The notes under the pieces: generated by a model
Told to the model about the DNA's origin: nothing
Database searches by the model: none
The model's input: only the letters and a program-made list of their open reading frames with translations
In this document: one piece after another, positions 8,957 to 18,062 of the stretch
Numbering within the stretch: position 1 is the stretch's first letter
Layout: each line of letters begins with the position of its first letter
Program-made: the position numbers and the translations under genes
Assembly: GCF_040394755.1 (NCBI RefSeq)
Contig: NZ_JBEBRQ010000012.1
Origin: Castellaniella defragrans_A
GTDB lineage: Bacteria; Pseudomonadota; Gammaproteobacteria; Burkholderiales; Burkholderiaceae_B
Direction: 5' to 3' (one strand)
DNA length: 60,528 bases

Positions 8957-9276
8957 TGACCCGAGAGGATCGTCGGGCGCGCATCGAGCTGCTGCGCGCT
9001 CGCGCTCAGTACGAGCGCCTGCTGTTGCAGCGGGCAGCCTGTGACGCGCTGGAGGGCATGCGGCCCGAGGCCCTGGCGTCGGGCGCTTCGGCCGGCCTGC
9101 GCGCCGCGGGCATGGGCTGGCTGGCGAGCGCGGTGCAGGCCATGGGGCGCTATCCCATGATTCTGTCGCTGGCGTCGGCGGTGGTTTCGGGGGCGCGCCA
9201 CGGCAGTCCGTATGCCCGCCTGGGCGTGGCGGCGCTGCTTGCCTGGCGTGTGCTGCGCCGCGTTCGCCGGCTATAG
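8956..9276 (+). CDS. YqjK-like small hypothetical protein
   Basis: A 106-residue basic protein: an N-terminal helix rich in arginine and glutamate (RREDRRARIELLRARAQ-like) and a C-terminal hydrophobic stretch (about residues 60-98) that ends in an arginine cluster. Its position after the YqjD-like and YqjE-like genes suggests it is the third member of that trio; sequence similarity to YqjK itself is only general. GAGGAGG at 8942-8948 is 7 bases from the ATG at 8956, which shares one base with the preceding stop; GTG at 8953 is an alternative. The gene abuts the convergent ubiD stop with no spacer. Confidence 0.65.
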   Translation: MTREDRRARIELLRARAQYERLLLQRAACDALEGMRPEALASGASAGLRAAGMGWLASAVQAMGRYPMILSLASAVVSGARHGSPYARLGVAALLAWRVLRRVRRL

Positions 9277-10806
9277 CCCCAGCCGATCCCACATGGCGTC
9301 CACGCGCGCCTTGACCTCGGCATCCATCTGGATCGGACGGCCCCATTCGCGGCTGGTCTCACCAGGCCATTTGTTGGTGGCGTCCATGCCCATCTTGCCC
9401 CCCAGCCCCGACACCGGCGAGGCGAAATCCAGGTAGTCGATCGGCGTGTTCTCGACCAGTACGGTATCGCGCACCGGGTCCATGCGCGTCGTCATGGCCC
9501 AGACCACCTCGGTCCAGCGGCGCGGGTCGATATCCTCGTCCACGACCACGATGAACTTGGTGTACATGAACTGGCGCAGCACGCTCCACAGGCCGAACAT
9601 GATGCGCTTGGCGTGGCCGGCGTACTGCTTGCGGATCGAGACCACCGCCAGGCGGTAGCTGCAGCCCTCGGGCGGCAGGTAGAAATCGACGATCTCGGGG
9701 AACTGGCGCTTGAGCAGCGGCACGAAGACCTCGTTGAGGGCCACGCCCAGCACCGCCGGCTCATCGGGCGGCTTGCCCGTGTAGGTGCTGTGATAGATGG
9801 GCTGGCGCCGGTGCGTGATGCGCTCGACCGTGAACACCGGGAACCAGTCCTGCTCGTTGTAGTAGCCCGTGTGATCCCCGTAGGGCCCCTCCAGCGCCAT
9901 TTCATAGCCGGTGTCCCGGGTTGCGGGCATGCCGTCTGGAGCCAGTGCGCGGGGATCGGAGGCGGGCAGGATATGGCCCTCGAGGATGATCTCGGCATGG
10001 GCGGGCACCGACAGGGTGCTGCCCAGCGCCTGGGCGACCTCGGTGCGCGCGCCGCGCAGCAGGCCGGCGAATTGGTATTCCGACAGAGAGTCGGGGATCG
10101 GGGTGACGGCGGCGAGCAGCGTCGCCGGGTCCGTGCCCAGGGCAACGACGATGGGGAAGGGCCGGCCGGGGTGGGCGAGGGCGTGGTCGCGGAAATCCAG
10201 CGCGCCGCCGCGGTGCGACAGCCAGCGCATGATGAGCTTGTTGCGGCCGATGAGCTGCTGGCGGTAGATGCCGATGTTCTGGCGCCGCGCGTTCGGCCCG
10301 CGGGTCACGACCAGGCCCCAGGTCAGCAGCGGGGCCGCGTCCCCGGGCCAGCAGGTCTGTAAGGGGAGGGTGCCGAGGTCCACGTCATCGCCGGTGACGA
10401 CGACCTCCTGGCAGGGGGCGGCGCGCAGCGTGCGCGGGTTCATGTCCCATAGGGCGGATTTCAGCATCGAGGCCTTGGACAGCGCATCGCGCATGCCTTG
10501 CGGCGGAGTGGGTTCACGCAGGGAGGCCAGCAGCTCGCCCGTGTCGCGCAGCGCCGCGACGGATTCCGCGCCCATGCCCCAGGCGACGCGCTGCGGCGTT
10601 CCGAATAGGTTTGTCAGAATCGGGATGGCGCTGTCCTTGCCGCCATGCACGGGCCGTTCGAACAGCAGCGCCGGCCCCCCGGCGCGCAGGACGCGGTCGC
10701 TGATTTCGGTGATTTCGAGGCTGGTCGAGACCGGGTGGGTGATACGTTTGAGCTGGCCCTGGCGTTCGAGCTGGGCGATGAAGTCTCGGAGGTCGCGGTA
10801 TTTCAC
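9271..10806 (-). CDS. ubiD: UbiD family 4-hydroxy-3-polyprenylbenzoate decarboxylase
   Basis: UbiD is the prenylated-FMN-dependent decarboxylase of ubiquinone synthesis. The 511-residue product has the family length and starts MKYRDLRDFIAQLERQGQLK, a typical N terminus. Other signatures include the IYRQQLIGRNKLIMRW block, LEGPYGDHTGYYNEQDWFPV with the conserved glutamate region, and the C-terminal MGMDATNKWPGE motif. It needs a partner flavin prenyltransferase (UbiX), not seen here. Its TAG stop (9271-9273) directly abuts the TAG of the convergent gene (9274-9276), so there is no room for a separate terminator. Confidence 0.95.
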   Translation of the reverse strand: MKYRDLRDFIAQLERQGQLKRITHPVSTSLEITEISDRVLRAGGPALLFERPVHGGKDSAIPILTNLFGTPQRVAWGMGAESVAALRDTGELLASLREPTPPQGMRDALSKASMLKSALWDMNPRTLRAAPCQEVVVTGDDVDLGTLPLQTCWPGDAAPLLTWGLVVTRGPNARRQNIGIYRQQLIGRNKLIMRWLSHRGGALDFRDHALAHPGRPFPIVVALGTDPATLLAAVTPIPDSLSEYQFAGLLRGARTEVAQALGSTLSVPAHAEIILEGHILPASDPRALAPDGMPATRDTGYEMALEGPYGDHTGYYNEQDWFPVFTVERITHRRQPIYHSTYTGKPPDEPAVLGVALNEVFVPLLKRQFPEIVDFYLPPEGCSYRLAVVSIRKQYAGHAKRIMFGLWSVLRQFMYTKFIVVVDEDIDPRRWTEVVWAMTTRMDPVRDTVLVENTPIDYLDFASPVSGLGGKMGMDATNKWPGETSREWGRPIQMDAEVKARVDAMWDRLGL

Positions 10807-10883
10807 AGAATTCCGTCATCAGGTTACAGTGAGGATCGTGCCACAGATTACCATTGACAACCCTCGTTTTGTGCGGAGCCCCC

Positions 10884-11783
10884 ATGCCCCTTGCCATGAC
10901 TGGTGAGCGCCTGCTGGGTGGGCTGATGACGGTCGTGCGGCCGGTCGGTGAATTCATCCACGTCAGCGCCATCTACCTGGGTATCGCCGTCCTGACCACG
11001 TTCAGCCTGAGTCTGGTGCTGCCGTCCATGCGTCAGCAGTCCCAGCAACTCCACGAAGTCGTGCTGGCGATGTTCCAGGCCGTTGGCGAAGGCGATTCCG
11101 GGGCCGATGAGCCGTTGGCCGACCTCGGGGCGGTCGACTGGTCGATGCCCGCCGGCTCCACCTCTGCCGCGGCGGCTCCCCCATCCTCGGGGGCGGCGGC
11201 GGACGCCGCGACCGCGCCGGCAGGCGAGGCCCCGGCGGGTTTGGAGCCGACCGATATCCGGCTGGGCAGTTTTTCGATTGCCTTGGATGCCGCGATGCGC
11301 GGTCAGGCGATTCCCGGTGTCAGCCAGGCGCAGGCGCAGGCTTTGCGCAGCTACATCGCGCGCAAGTACAAGATCGCCAACAACGTCGCCGGTGCCCTGG
11401 TGCATATTGCTTTCGCGGTCGGCGCGGAACATGAGCTCGATCCGCAATTGCTGCTGGCGGTCATTGCCATCGAGTCGCGCTACAACCCTTTTGCCGAGAG
11501 CGCGGTGGGCGCGCAGGGCCTGATGCAGGTGATGGCGCGCGTGCATCATGACAAGCTGCAAAGCGTGGGCGGCGGTCAGGTCGCGGTGTTCAATCCCGTG
11601 GTGAACATCAATGTCGGCGCCCAGATTCTGTCCGACTGCATCCAGCGCCGGGGGTCGGTCAGCGGCGGTCTGGCCTGCTATGTGGGCGCCACAGGCCCCA
11701 GCGACGGCGGGTATGGCGCCCGGGTGCTGGCCGAACTGCGGCGCATCGCCCTGGCCTCGGGGATCGCGCCCAGCCAGCATTAG
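10884..11783 (+). CDS. Membrane-anchored lytic transglycosylase (SLT domain)
   Basis: A 299-residue protein with an N-terminal membrane segment (about residues 28-50), a flexible Ala/Pro/Ser-rich linker (about 80-120) and a C-terminal SLT domain. The domain has the catalytic glutamate E197 in AVIAIESRYNPFAESAVGAQGLMQVM (written as residues 192-217), the GAQGLMQVM block and the NVGAQIL repeat motif. Such enzymes cleave the glycan strand of peptidoglycan with 1,6-anhydro product. The ATG at 10884 (GCGGA upstream) is preferred to a TTG at 10854. It is divergent from ubiD. It resembles the MltE/Slt catalytic fold, but I cannot assign a specific family name. Confidence 0.85.
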   Translation: MPLAMTGERLLGGLMTVVRPVGEFIHVSAIYLGIAVLTTFSLSLVLPSMRQQSQQLHEVVLAMFQAVGEGDSGADEPLADLGAVDWSMPAGSTSAAAAPPSSGAAADAATAPAGEAPAGLEPTDIRLGSFSIALDAAMRGQAIPGVSQAQAQALRSYIARKYKIANNVAGALVHIAFAVGAEHELDPQLLLAVIAIESRYNPFAESAVGAQGLMQVMARVHHDKLQSVGGGQVAVFNPVVNINVGAQILSDCIQRRGSVSGGLACYVGATGPSDGGYGARVLAELRRIALASGIAPSQH

Positions 11784-11872
11784 CGTCGAACACTACACTG
11801 ACCCTGCCGCCGGCTCGATGCTTGCGTCCAGTATTCAGGCCGGTCGGGCGACATCCGGAGGCGCAAAGCCCC

Positions 11873-13033
11873 TCAAACGCCGAGGAAACGGCCCATCCGC
11901 TCGACCGCCTCGTGCAGCCGCTCCAGGCCGGTCGCGTAGGAGAACCGCAGTGTGCGGGCAGCGTGCGCCCGGCCGAAATCGATTCCGGGGACGGCCGCCA
12001 CCAGCGCTTCGTTGAGCAGACGCCGGGCGAAATCGGTGCTGTCGCCGCTGTGGGCCGAGATGTCGGTAAAGATGTAGAACGCGCCGTCGGGCGCCACTGG
12101 CACCGCCAGGCCCAGGCGGGCGAACTCGGGCAGCAGATAGTCGCGCCGTTCCTTGAAGGACAGGCGGCGGGCTTCGTAGATGTGCATGACCTCCGGGACG
12201 AAGCAGGTGAGTGCCGCGTGCTGCGCCAGCGAGGGGGCGCAGATCGCCAGGCTGGCGGCCAGCCGTTCGAGGGCGGGCATCATCGAGGGCGGGGCGATCA
12301 GCCAGCCCAGGCGCCAGCCCGTCATATGGAAGTATTTGGAAAAACTGTTGATGACGATGATGTCGTCGTCCAGCGTCAGCGCGCTCAGGGGGGCGTCCCC
12401 GTAGTACAGGCCGAGATAGATTTCGTCCATGATCACGAAGCCGCCGCGCTGCCTGACCTGCGCGATCAGCGCGCGCAGGGCCTCGCGTTCGATCGAGGTG
12501 CCCGTGGGATTGCTGGGGGAGGCGATCAGGACGCCGCGCGTGGCCGGCCCCCAGTGGGCGGCCACATCCTCGGCGCTGAGCTGGTAGCGGTTGTCTGCCG
12601 TGCAAGGGACCAGCCGTGTGATGCCGCCGGCCGCCGTGATGAAGTTCTGGTTCGCCGGGTATGAGGGATCCGGCATCAGGATTTCGTCGCCAGGATTGAT
12701 CAGGGCCATCGCCGCCAGCAGCAGCGCGCCCGATGCGCCCGAGGTGATCAGCACGCGCGCGGGATCGACCTTGGCTTGGAATTGCTCATGGTAGTAGTGG
12801 GCGATGGCCTCGCGCAGGGCGGGGATGCCGGCCGGCGGCGTATAGCCGCTCAGGCCCGCGCTCGCCGCGCGGTTCAGGGTTTCCAGGACCTGGGGCGGGG
12901 CGGTGAAATCGGGCTCCCCGATTCCCAGGCTGATGACGTCGTGTCCCTGCGCCATGAGCGCCTGCGCCTGTTTGAAGACTTCCACGGCGTAGAATGGCAC
13001 CGTATGATCGGTTCGGGCGGCGAGACGAGGCAT
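11873..13033 (-). CDS. PLP-dependent class I aminotransferase
   Basis: A 386-residue fold-type I aminotransferase. Visible motifs are GIGEPDFTAP near residue 37, YTPPAGIPALREAIA, SPSNPTGTSI, the MDEIYLGLYY aspartate/tyrosine segment, and the Schiff-base lysine K233 in NSFSKYFHMTGWRLGW, with the arginine of LRFSYATGLERL near the C terminus binding the substrate carboxylate. The family includes aspartate, alanine, valine-pyruvate and aromatic aminotransferases; the substrate cannot be read from sequence. Position next to no pathway genes gives no hint. It is divergent from the gene at 13090, with a 56-base intergenic region. Confidence 0.9.
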   Translation of the reverse strand: MPRLAARTDHTVPFYAVEVFKQAQALMAQGHDVISLGIGEPDFTAPPQVLETLNRAASAGLSGYTPPAGIPALREAIAHYYHEQFQAKVDPARVLITSGASGALLLAAMALINPGDEILMPDPSYPANQNFITAAGGITRLVPCTADNRYQLSAEDVAAHWGPATRGVLIASPSNPTGTSIEREALRALIAQVRQRGGFVIMDEIYLGLYYGDAPLSALTLDDDIIVINSFSKYFHMTGWRLGWLIAPPSMMPALERLAASLAICAPSLAQHAALTCFVPEVMHIYEARRLSFKERRDYLLPEFARLGLAVPVAPDGAFYIFTDISAHSGDSTDFARRLLNEALVAAVPGIDFGRAHAARTLRFSYATGLERLHEAVERMGRFLGV

Positions 13034-13089
13034 GACGAACTTCCAGGAAAAGCAATCATTGTAGTCCGCTCATACAGGAGCTTCACGAT

Positions 13090-13992
13090 ATGGAATCCCC
13101 CGCGCGCCGTGCGTTTCTGACGGGACGCCGCAGGGCGCAGACCCCCTGGGAAACTTTTCTCGGCCGCTTGCGGCGCGCGGTCGAGGGCAAGGTGTTCGAC
13201 TTTGCCACCCCTCTGGGCAGCGCGCGGCTGGTGCCAGCTGGGATGGCCGACGTCTACTATGCGCGCAGTCTCTGCGCCGAACATGGCATCGTGCTGGCGC
13301 TCGATGGGGTGCCGCATGCGGCGCGTCTGGATGCGGGGCCGGTGCTCTGGGTCGAGCCGGGCGCCGCCATGGCGCGCTTCGAGCGCATGAGTGCGGGCGA
13401 TCCGCGCTGGTTCGTTCAGCCGGGCTGCCTGATCGGCGATCTCGAGGCGGCGGGCCTGGCGCAGTTTCGCGACCTGCCGCCGCATCTCACGGTGGCCGCC
13501 TGGCTGGCCGATCGCGAATGGTGCGATTGGGATGCGGGGCGTACCGCCGATTCGGGGCTGGTGCATGCCTTGGTGCTGCTGGGCGACGGCACCCAGGCGA
13601 ATCTGGGCGCCTTCGGCACTGAGAATCAGAAACCTCTGGACAATATCCGGGTGCAGCAGATGATTCCGCGTCTGTTCGAGCTGACTGGCGGGGCGGACGC
13701 GGCGCAGGCGGGCTCTGGGCCGTTCTGGGATGCGCGTTATCGGCTCGATGCCTTGCGGCCCGCCGGGGATGCGGACATCAATCTGGCGCATCTCCTGCTG
13801 GGCCATGGGGGCGACCTGGGCTGGGTCGAGTGGGTGGTGCTCGATGAGCGGGCGCCGGCGGCCCGGCAGCGGCCTTATGATGAACGCTATTTCAAGCGGG
13901 CGTCCGCCAGTGGCGCGAGCGCCCTGGACCGCGCGGTCAAGGGCCTGTTCGATGCCGCGCGCCTGTTCCCCGATCCGGGCCAGCAGCCCTGA
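13090..13992 (+). CDS. Hypothetical protein with possible FAD-binding (PCMH-like) N-terminal half
   Basis: I do not recognise this 300-residue protein with confidence. It starts with a twin-arginine-like RRAFLTGRRR but lacks the hydrophobic stretch of a Tat signal. Residues 40-80 (LVPAGMADVYYARSLCAEHGI) resemble the first strand-helix unit of FAD-linked oxidases, where a similar phrase precedes a short glycine loop. That loop's glycines are not obvious here, so FAD binding may be lost. A later stretch, VHALVLLGDGTQANLGAFG, also recalls that family. CAGGAG lies 9 bases before the ATG. It is upstream of maeB on the same strand, 107 bases away. Confidence 0.6.
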   Translation: MESPARRAFLTGRRRAQTPWETFLGRLRRAVEGKVFDFATPLGSARLVPAGMADVYYARSLCAEHGIVLALDGVPHAARLDAGPVLWVEPGAAMARFERMSAGDPRWFVQPGCLIGDLEAAGLAQFRDLPPHLTVAAWLADREWCDWDAGRTADSGLVHALVLLGDGTQANLGAFGTENQKPLDNIRVQQMIPRLFELTGGADAAQAGSGPFWDARYRLDALRPAGDADINLAHLLLGHGGDLGWVEWVVLDERAPAARQRPYDERYFKRASASGASALDRAVKGLFDAARLFPDPGQQP

Positions 13993-14025
13993 TGCTCGAT
14001 CTCCCGTCAAGGGCTAGAATGATTC

Positions 14026-14050
14026 GCACGCGCGGTGCAACCGCGTGTGC
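14026..14050 (+). repeat. Imperfect inverted repeat upstream of maeB
   Basis: GCACGCGCGGT (14026-14036) and ACCGCGTGTGC (14040-14050) pair at 10 of 11 positions around a 3-base loop. It ends 49 bases before the maeB start. It lacks a T run, so it is not a standard terminator for the upstream gene; it may be a 5'-leader hairpin or an operator. Confidence 0.4.
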
Positions 14051-14099
14051 CGACCATCATGCATGATCAAGCGATCACCTCTATATAGGCTGCCCCACC

Positions 14100-16394
14100 A
14101 TGGAAGACTCCTTACGCGCCGCCGCGCTCGAATATCACGAGCACGGTCGTCCCGGAAAAATTTCCGTCACCCCGACCAAGCAGTTGTCGAACCAGCGCGA
14201 TCTGGCTCTGGCATATTCGCCGGGTGTTGCGGCTGCCTGCGAGGAAATCGTTGCCGATGCGCACAATGCCTTCCGCTATACGGCGCGCGGCAATCTGGTG
14301 GGCGTGATCACCAATGGCACCGCCGTGCTGGGTCTGGGCAATATCGGCGCGCTGGCCTCCAAGCCGGTGATGGAGGGCAAGGCCGTCCTGTTCAAGAAAT
14401 TCTCCGGCCTGGATGTCTTCGACATCGAGATCAACGAACTGGACCCTGACAAGCTCGTCGATATCATCGCCGGCCTCGAGCCGACGTTCGGCGGCATCAA
14501 TCTCGAGGACATCAAGGCGCCCGAGTGTTTCGAGGTCGAGCGCAAGCTGCGCGAGCGCATGAAGATCCCGGTCTTTCATGACGACCAGCATGGCACCGCC
14601 ATCTGCGTCACCGCCGCCTTCATCAACGGCCTCGAGGTCGTGGGCAAGGACATCGCCCAGGTCAAGGTCGTGGTCTCGGGCGCCGGGGCGGCGGCCCTGG
14701 GATGCCTGGAGCTCATGATCGACATGGGCCTGCCTCCCGAGCATGTCTGGGTATCGGACATCGAGGGCGTGGTCTACAAGGGCCGCACCGTGCTGATGGA
14801 CGAGAAAAAGGTGCGTTTCGCGCAGGAAACCGATGCGCGGACCCTGGATGACATCATCGCCGGCGCTGATGTGTTCCTGGGGCTGTCGGCCGGCGGGGTG
14901 CTCAAGCCCGACATGGTGCGCAAAATGGCGGCGCAGCCGCTGGTCCTGGCCCTGGCCAATCCCAATCCCGAGATCCTGCCCGCCGACGCTTTCGCGGTGC
15001 GCGACGATGTGGTGATGGCGACCGGCCGTTCGGATTTTCCAAACCAGGTCAATAATGTCCTGTGTTTCCCGTACATTTTCCGCGGCGCCCTGGATGTGGG
15101 CGCCACCACTATCACGCGCGGCATGGAAAAGGCAGCCGTCATGGCGATCTGCAAGTTGGCGCGCGAGGAGCAGAACGATGTGGTGGCCGCTGCCTACGGC
15201 CTGTACGACGTGTCCTTCGGGCCCAGCTACTTCATCCCCAAACCCTTTGATCCACGCCTGATCGTGCGGATTTCCCCGGCCGTGGCCAAGGCCGCCATGG
15301 AGGATGGCGTGGCCACCCGGCCGCTGGCGGACCTCGAAGGCTATGCCGAGCAGCTCCAGCAGTTCGTCTACCATTCCGGCGCCTTCATGAAGCCGCTGTT
15401 CTCGATTGCCCGCGGCATGGTGCGCGAGGGCGGCAAGTCCCGCATCGTATTCGCCGAGGGCGAGGACGAGCGCGTGCTGCGCGCCGTCCAGATCGTGGTC
15501 GACGAGCATCTGGCGCGCCCGATCCTGATTGGCCGCCCCGCCGTGCTGGCCTCCCGCATCCAGCAATACGGCCTGCGTCTGCGCCTGGGCGAGGACGTCG
15601 AGGTCACCAATCCCGAACACGATGAGCGCTTTCACCGCTACTGGACCGCCTACTGGGAAAAGATGTGCCGCAAGGGCATCACCAAGGAAATGGCGCGCGT
15701 CGAGATGCGCCGCCGCCTGACGCTGATCGGCGCCATGATGGTCCATCTGGGCGATGCCGATGGCATGATCTGCGGCACGGTGGGCGCCTACGGCAATCAT
15801 TTGCAGTTCATCGACGAGGTCATCGGCCGCCAGCCGGGTGTCCAGACTTATGCGGCCATGAACCTCCTGTTGCTCAACGAGCGCACCCTCGTGCTGGCCG
15901 ATACGCATGTCAACGACAATCCGGATGCCGCCCAGATCGCCGAGATCACCCTGATGGCTGCCGAGGAAATGCGGCGCCTCAATATGGAGCCCAAGGTCGC
16001 GCTGCTGTCGCGTTCGAATTTCGGCACAGGCAGTTCCTCGTCGGGGACCAAGATGCGCGAGGCCCTCGAACTGGTGCGCGCCCGCAATCCGGCGCTCGAA
16101 ATCGACGGCGAAATGCATGGCGATTGCGCCTTGGATCCCTCGCTGCGCGAGCGTATCCTGCCGTCCACCACGCTGCATGGCGAGGCCAATCTGTTGATCT
16201 GCCCGAACGTGGATGCGGGCAACATTGCCTATAACCTGCTCAAGACCGCCGTGGGCGGCAATGTGGCCGTGGGTCCGTTCCTGCTGGGCGCCAATGCACC
16301 GGTGCACATCCTGACCTCCAGCTCGACGGTGCGCCGGATCGTCAATATGACCGCTTTGACCGTGGTCGATGCCAACAAGCCGCGCAGCGTCTGA
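14100..16394 (+). CDS. maeB: NADP-dependent malic enzyme with C-terminal phosphotransacetylase-like domain
   Basis: MaeB decarboxylates malate to pyruvate with NADP, supplying NADPH and linking the TCA cycle to gluconeogenesis. The 764-residue product has the long two-domain MaeB form: an N-terminal malic enzyme domain (about residues 1-430, with LAYSPGVAAACEEI, the catalytic VFHDDQHGTAI segment with metal-binding Asp, and a GAGAAALGCLEL nucleotide-binding loop) and a C-terminal phosphate acetyltransferase-like domain (about 440-760), thought in the family to bind acetyl-CoA as an allosteric inhibitor. The ATG at 14100 has no clear ribosome binding site. Its last 26 bases overlap the next gene. 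Confidence 0.96.
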   Translation: MEDSLRAAALEYHEHGRPGKISVTPTKQLSNQRDLALAYSPGVAAACEEIVADAHNAFRYTARGNLVGVITNGTAVLGLGNIGALASKPVMEGKAVLFKKFSGLDVFDIEINELDPDKLVDIIAGLEPTFGGINLEDIKAPECFEVERKLRERMKIPVFHDDQHGTAICVTAAFINGLEVVGKDIAQVKVVVSGAGAAALGCLELMIDMGLPPEHVWVSDIEGVVYKGRTVLMDEKKVRFAQETDARTLDDIIAGADVFLGLSAGGVLKPDMVRKMAAQPLVLALANPNPEILPADAFAVRDDVVMATGRSDFPNQVNNVLCFPYIFRGALDVGATTITRGMEKAAVMAICKLAREEQNDVVAAAYGLYDVSFGPSYFIPKPFDPRLIVRISPAVAKAAMEDGVATRPLADLEGYAEQLQQFVYHSGAFMKPLFSIARGMVREGGKSRIVFAEGEDERVLRAVQIVVDEHLARPILIGRPAVLASRIQQYGLRLRLGEDVEVTNPEHDERFHRYWTAYWEKMCRKGITKEMARVEMRRRLTLIGAMMVHLGDADGMICGTVGAYGNHLQFIDEVIGRQPGVQTYAAMNLLLLNERTLVLADTHVNDNPDAAQIAEITLMAAEEMRRLNMEPKVALLSRSNFGTGSSSSGTKMREALELVRARNPALEIDGEMHGDCALDPSLRERILPSTTLHGEANLLICPNVDAGNIAYNLLKTAVGGNVAVGPFLLGANAPVHILTSSSTVRRIVNMTALTVVDANKPRSV

Positions 16395-17580
16395 GCGCCC
16401 GGCGATCGGGCTGGTCCTGACTGGGGGCGGCGCGCGCGCCGCCTATCAGGCGGGCGTGCTCTCGGGCGTGATGGACATTCTCGATCCGCAGCGCCGGCCC
16501 GGTTTTCGCAGCCCATTCCCGATCATCACGGGGACGTCGGCCGGTGCGATCAACGCAACGGCCCTCGCCAGCCGCGCGCACCAGCCCCACCGGGCCGTCG
16601 ACCACCTGACCGCGCTCTGGAGCAGCCTGCGGACGCACAATGTCTACTATGCCGATGCGCCCCGTCTGCTGCGCACTGGTTTGCAATGGCTGGGTATGCT
16701 CGGCCTGGGCTGGATCGCGCCGCGCCTGAACGTGTATGCGCCGCATTCGCTGCTGGACAACTCGCCGCTGGCCGACCTGCTGGCCCGCACCGTGAATTTC
16801 GAGCGGCTCAGGCTCAATCTGGCCCGGGGGCATCTCTCGGCCATTGCCGTGACGGCCACGGCCTATACCACCGGGGAGCACCTGACGTTCTACCAGTCCC
16901 ATGAGACCATCAAACCCTGGACGCGTTCCTTGCGCCGCGCCGTGGCCTGTCCGCTCGGGGTGGACCACCTTCTGGCCTCCAGCGCCATCCCCTTCGTCTT
17001 TCCGGCGCGCGCCGTTCTCGTGGGCGATTCGACGCTGTGGTGCGGCGATGGCTCGATGCGTCAGCTGGCGCCCATGAGCTCCGCGATCCACCTGGGGGCC
17101 GAGAGAATCTTCGTCGTCGGCACGAATTACCACGATGAAATCTATCCCAGCGTCCATGAATTGAACCCCGCCTACCCCAATCTCGCGCAGATCGCTGGCC
17201 ATACGCTGTCGAATATTTTCCTCGACGGTGTATCCATGGATATGGAGCGCATGGCGCGCATCAATGAGTTGCTTGCACGATGCCCTCCAAATGGATTAAA
17301 AAGCGAGTCATTGCGTCCCATCCGCAGCCTGATGATCGCGCCCAGCCGGCCCCTGGACGATCTGGCGATGACGCACCTCCAGGAGCTGCCGCGAGCCGCG
17401 CGCACTTTGTTTCGCGTGCTTGGCGTGTCCCCCCGTCAGGCCCGGGTAGGGAGTGGATCGTTGGTGTCCTATCTATTGTTCGAAGCGGGTTATACGCAAG
17501 ACCTGATCGCGTTGGGAAGGGCTGATAGCATGAGCCGTGCTGGGGAAGTAGAGGCTTTTTTCAAGGAGTGGTCCGAATGA
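16369..17580 (+). CDS. Patatin-like phospholipase
   Basis: A 403-residue patatin-family serine hydrolase. It has the oxyanion loop GGGARAAYQAG (residues 19-29), the nucleophile S57 in GTSAG, and the catalytic aspartate D227 in GDGS, so the Ser-Asp dyad is intact. Patatin-like enzymes hydrolyse acyl groups from phospholipids or neutral lipids. There is no signal peptide, so it is probably cytoplasmic or membrane-peripheral. The ATG at 16369 lies inside the end of maeB in another frame (26-base overlap), and its TGA overlaps the barstar-like gene start (ATGA), so all three are likely one transcript. Confidence 0.9.
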   Translation: MPTSRAASERPAIGLVLTGGGARAAYQAGVLSGVMDILDPQRRPGFRSPFPIITGTSAGAINATALASRAHQPHRAVDHLTALWSSLRTHNVYYADAPRLLRTGLQWLGMLGLGWIAPRLNVYAPHSLLDNSPLADLLARTVNFERLRLNLARGHLSAIAVTATAYTTGEHLTFYQSHETIKPWTRSLRRAVACPLGVDHLLASSAIPFVFPARAVLVGDSTLWCGDGSMRQLAPMSSAIHLGAERIFVVGTNYHDEIYPSVHELNPAYPNLAQIAGHTLSNIFLDGVSMDMERMARINELLARCPPNGLKSESLRPIRSLMIAPSRPLDDLAMTHLQELPRAARTLFRVLGVSPRQARVGSGSLVSYLLFEAGYTQDLIALGRADSMSRAGEVEAFFKEWSE

Positions 17581-18047
17581 GTCAGGCCCAGTTAAAAAAG
17601 ATGCTGAAGACCGGCATCGTCGACGCCAAGGCGGTGTCCGAGGACGAGGCCGTGGCGGCCGCGCGCGAAACGGGGCTGGCGGCGTTCGTGGTCGACTGTG
17701 ACAGGGCCCGCAGCCGTTCGGCGGTGTTGCGGGCGGTCGTCAAGGCGGTGGATTTTCCCGAGTACTTCGGCGGCAGCCTCGATGCGCTCTACGACTGCCT
17801 GTGCGACACCATGCTCGATCAAAAAGAAGGGCTGTTCCTGTGGTTCCGGCACCTGCACTCCGGCGATCCAGCCCTGGCTGAGGAGGCCGCCGCCATCGAG
17901 GCGGTTTGCGAGGATGCGATCGAGTTCGCCCACAACAATGACCGCCGCTTCGCTTTCGCCATCCAACATGCGGGCCGGCACCCCGATCCTGAACCCGGCG
18001 TCGAGCCCACCCCGTATTCCGGCCATCGCGAAGACGACCACGATTGA
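17577..18047 (+). CDS. Barstar-family (ribonuclease inhibitor-like) protein
   Basis: A 156-residue protein whose middle part (about residues 35-105) matches the barstar fold: FVVDCDRARSRSAVLRAVVKAVDFPEYFGGSLDALYDCL contains the F-P-x-Y-F-G-x-[SN]-x-D-A-[LF]-x-D signature (split here as residues 36-52 and 58-73). Barstar of Bacillus amyloliquefaciens blocks the RNase barnase; in proteobacteria such proteins are mostly uncharacterised. The charged C-terminal tail is variable. AAGGAG is 8 bases from the ATG at 17577, which overlaps the patatin stop as ATGA. No RNase toxin gene is adjacent. Confidence 0.82.
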   Translation: MSQAQLKKMLKTGIVDAKAVSEDEAVAAARETGLAAFVVDCDRARSRSAVLRAVVKAVDFPEYFGGSLDALYDCLCDTMLDQKEGLFLWFRHLHSGDPALAEEAAAIEAVCEDAIEFAHNNDRRFAFAIQHAGRHPDPEPGVEPTPYSGHREDDHD

Positions 18048-18062
18048 GGTAGCCTGCTGTTT

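Noticed and set aside
14112..16307. Long minus-strand frame opposite maeB
   Set aside because: His/Gln/Asp-rich antisense shadow of a highly conserved malic enzyme; no start signal or homology.
17577..18047. Toxin-antitoxin pair based on the barstar-like protein
   Set aside because: No barnase-like or other RNase gene is adjacent; the neighbours are a phospholipase and rsmE.
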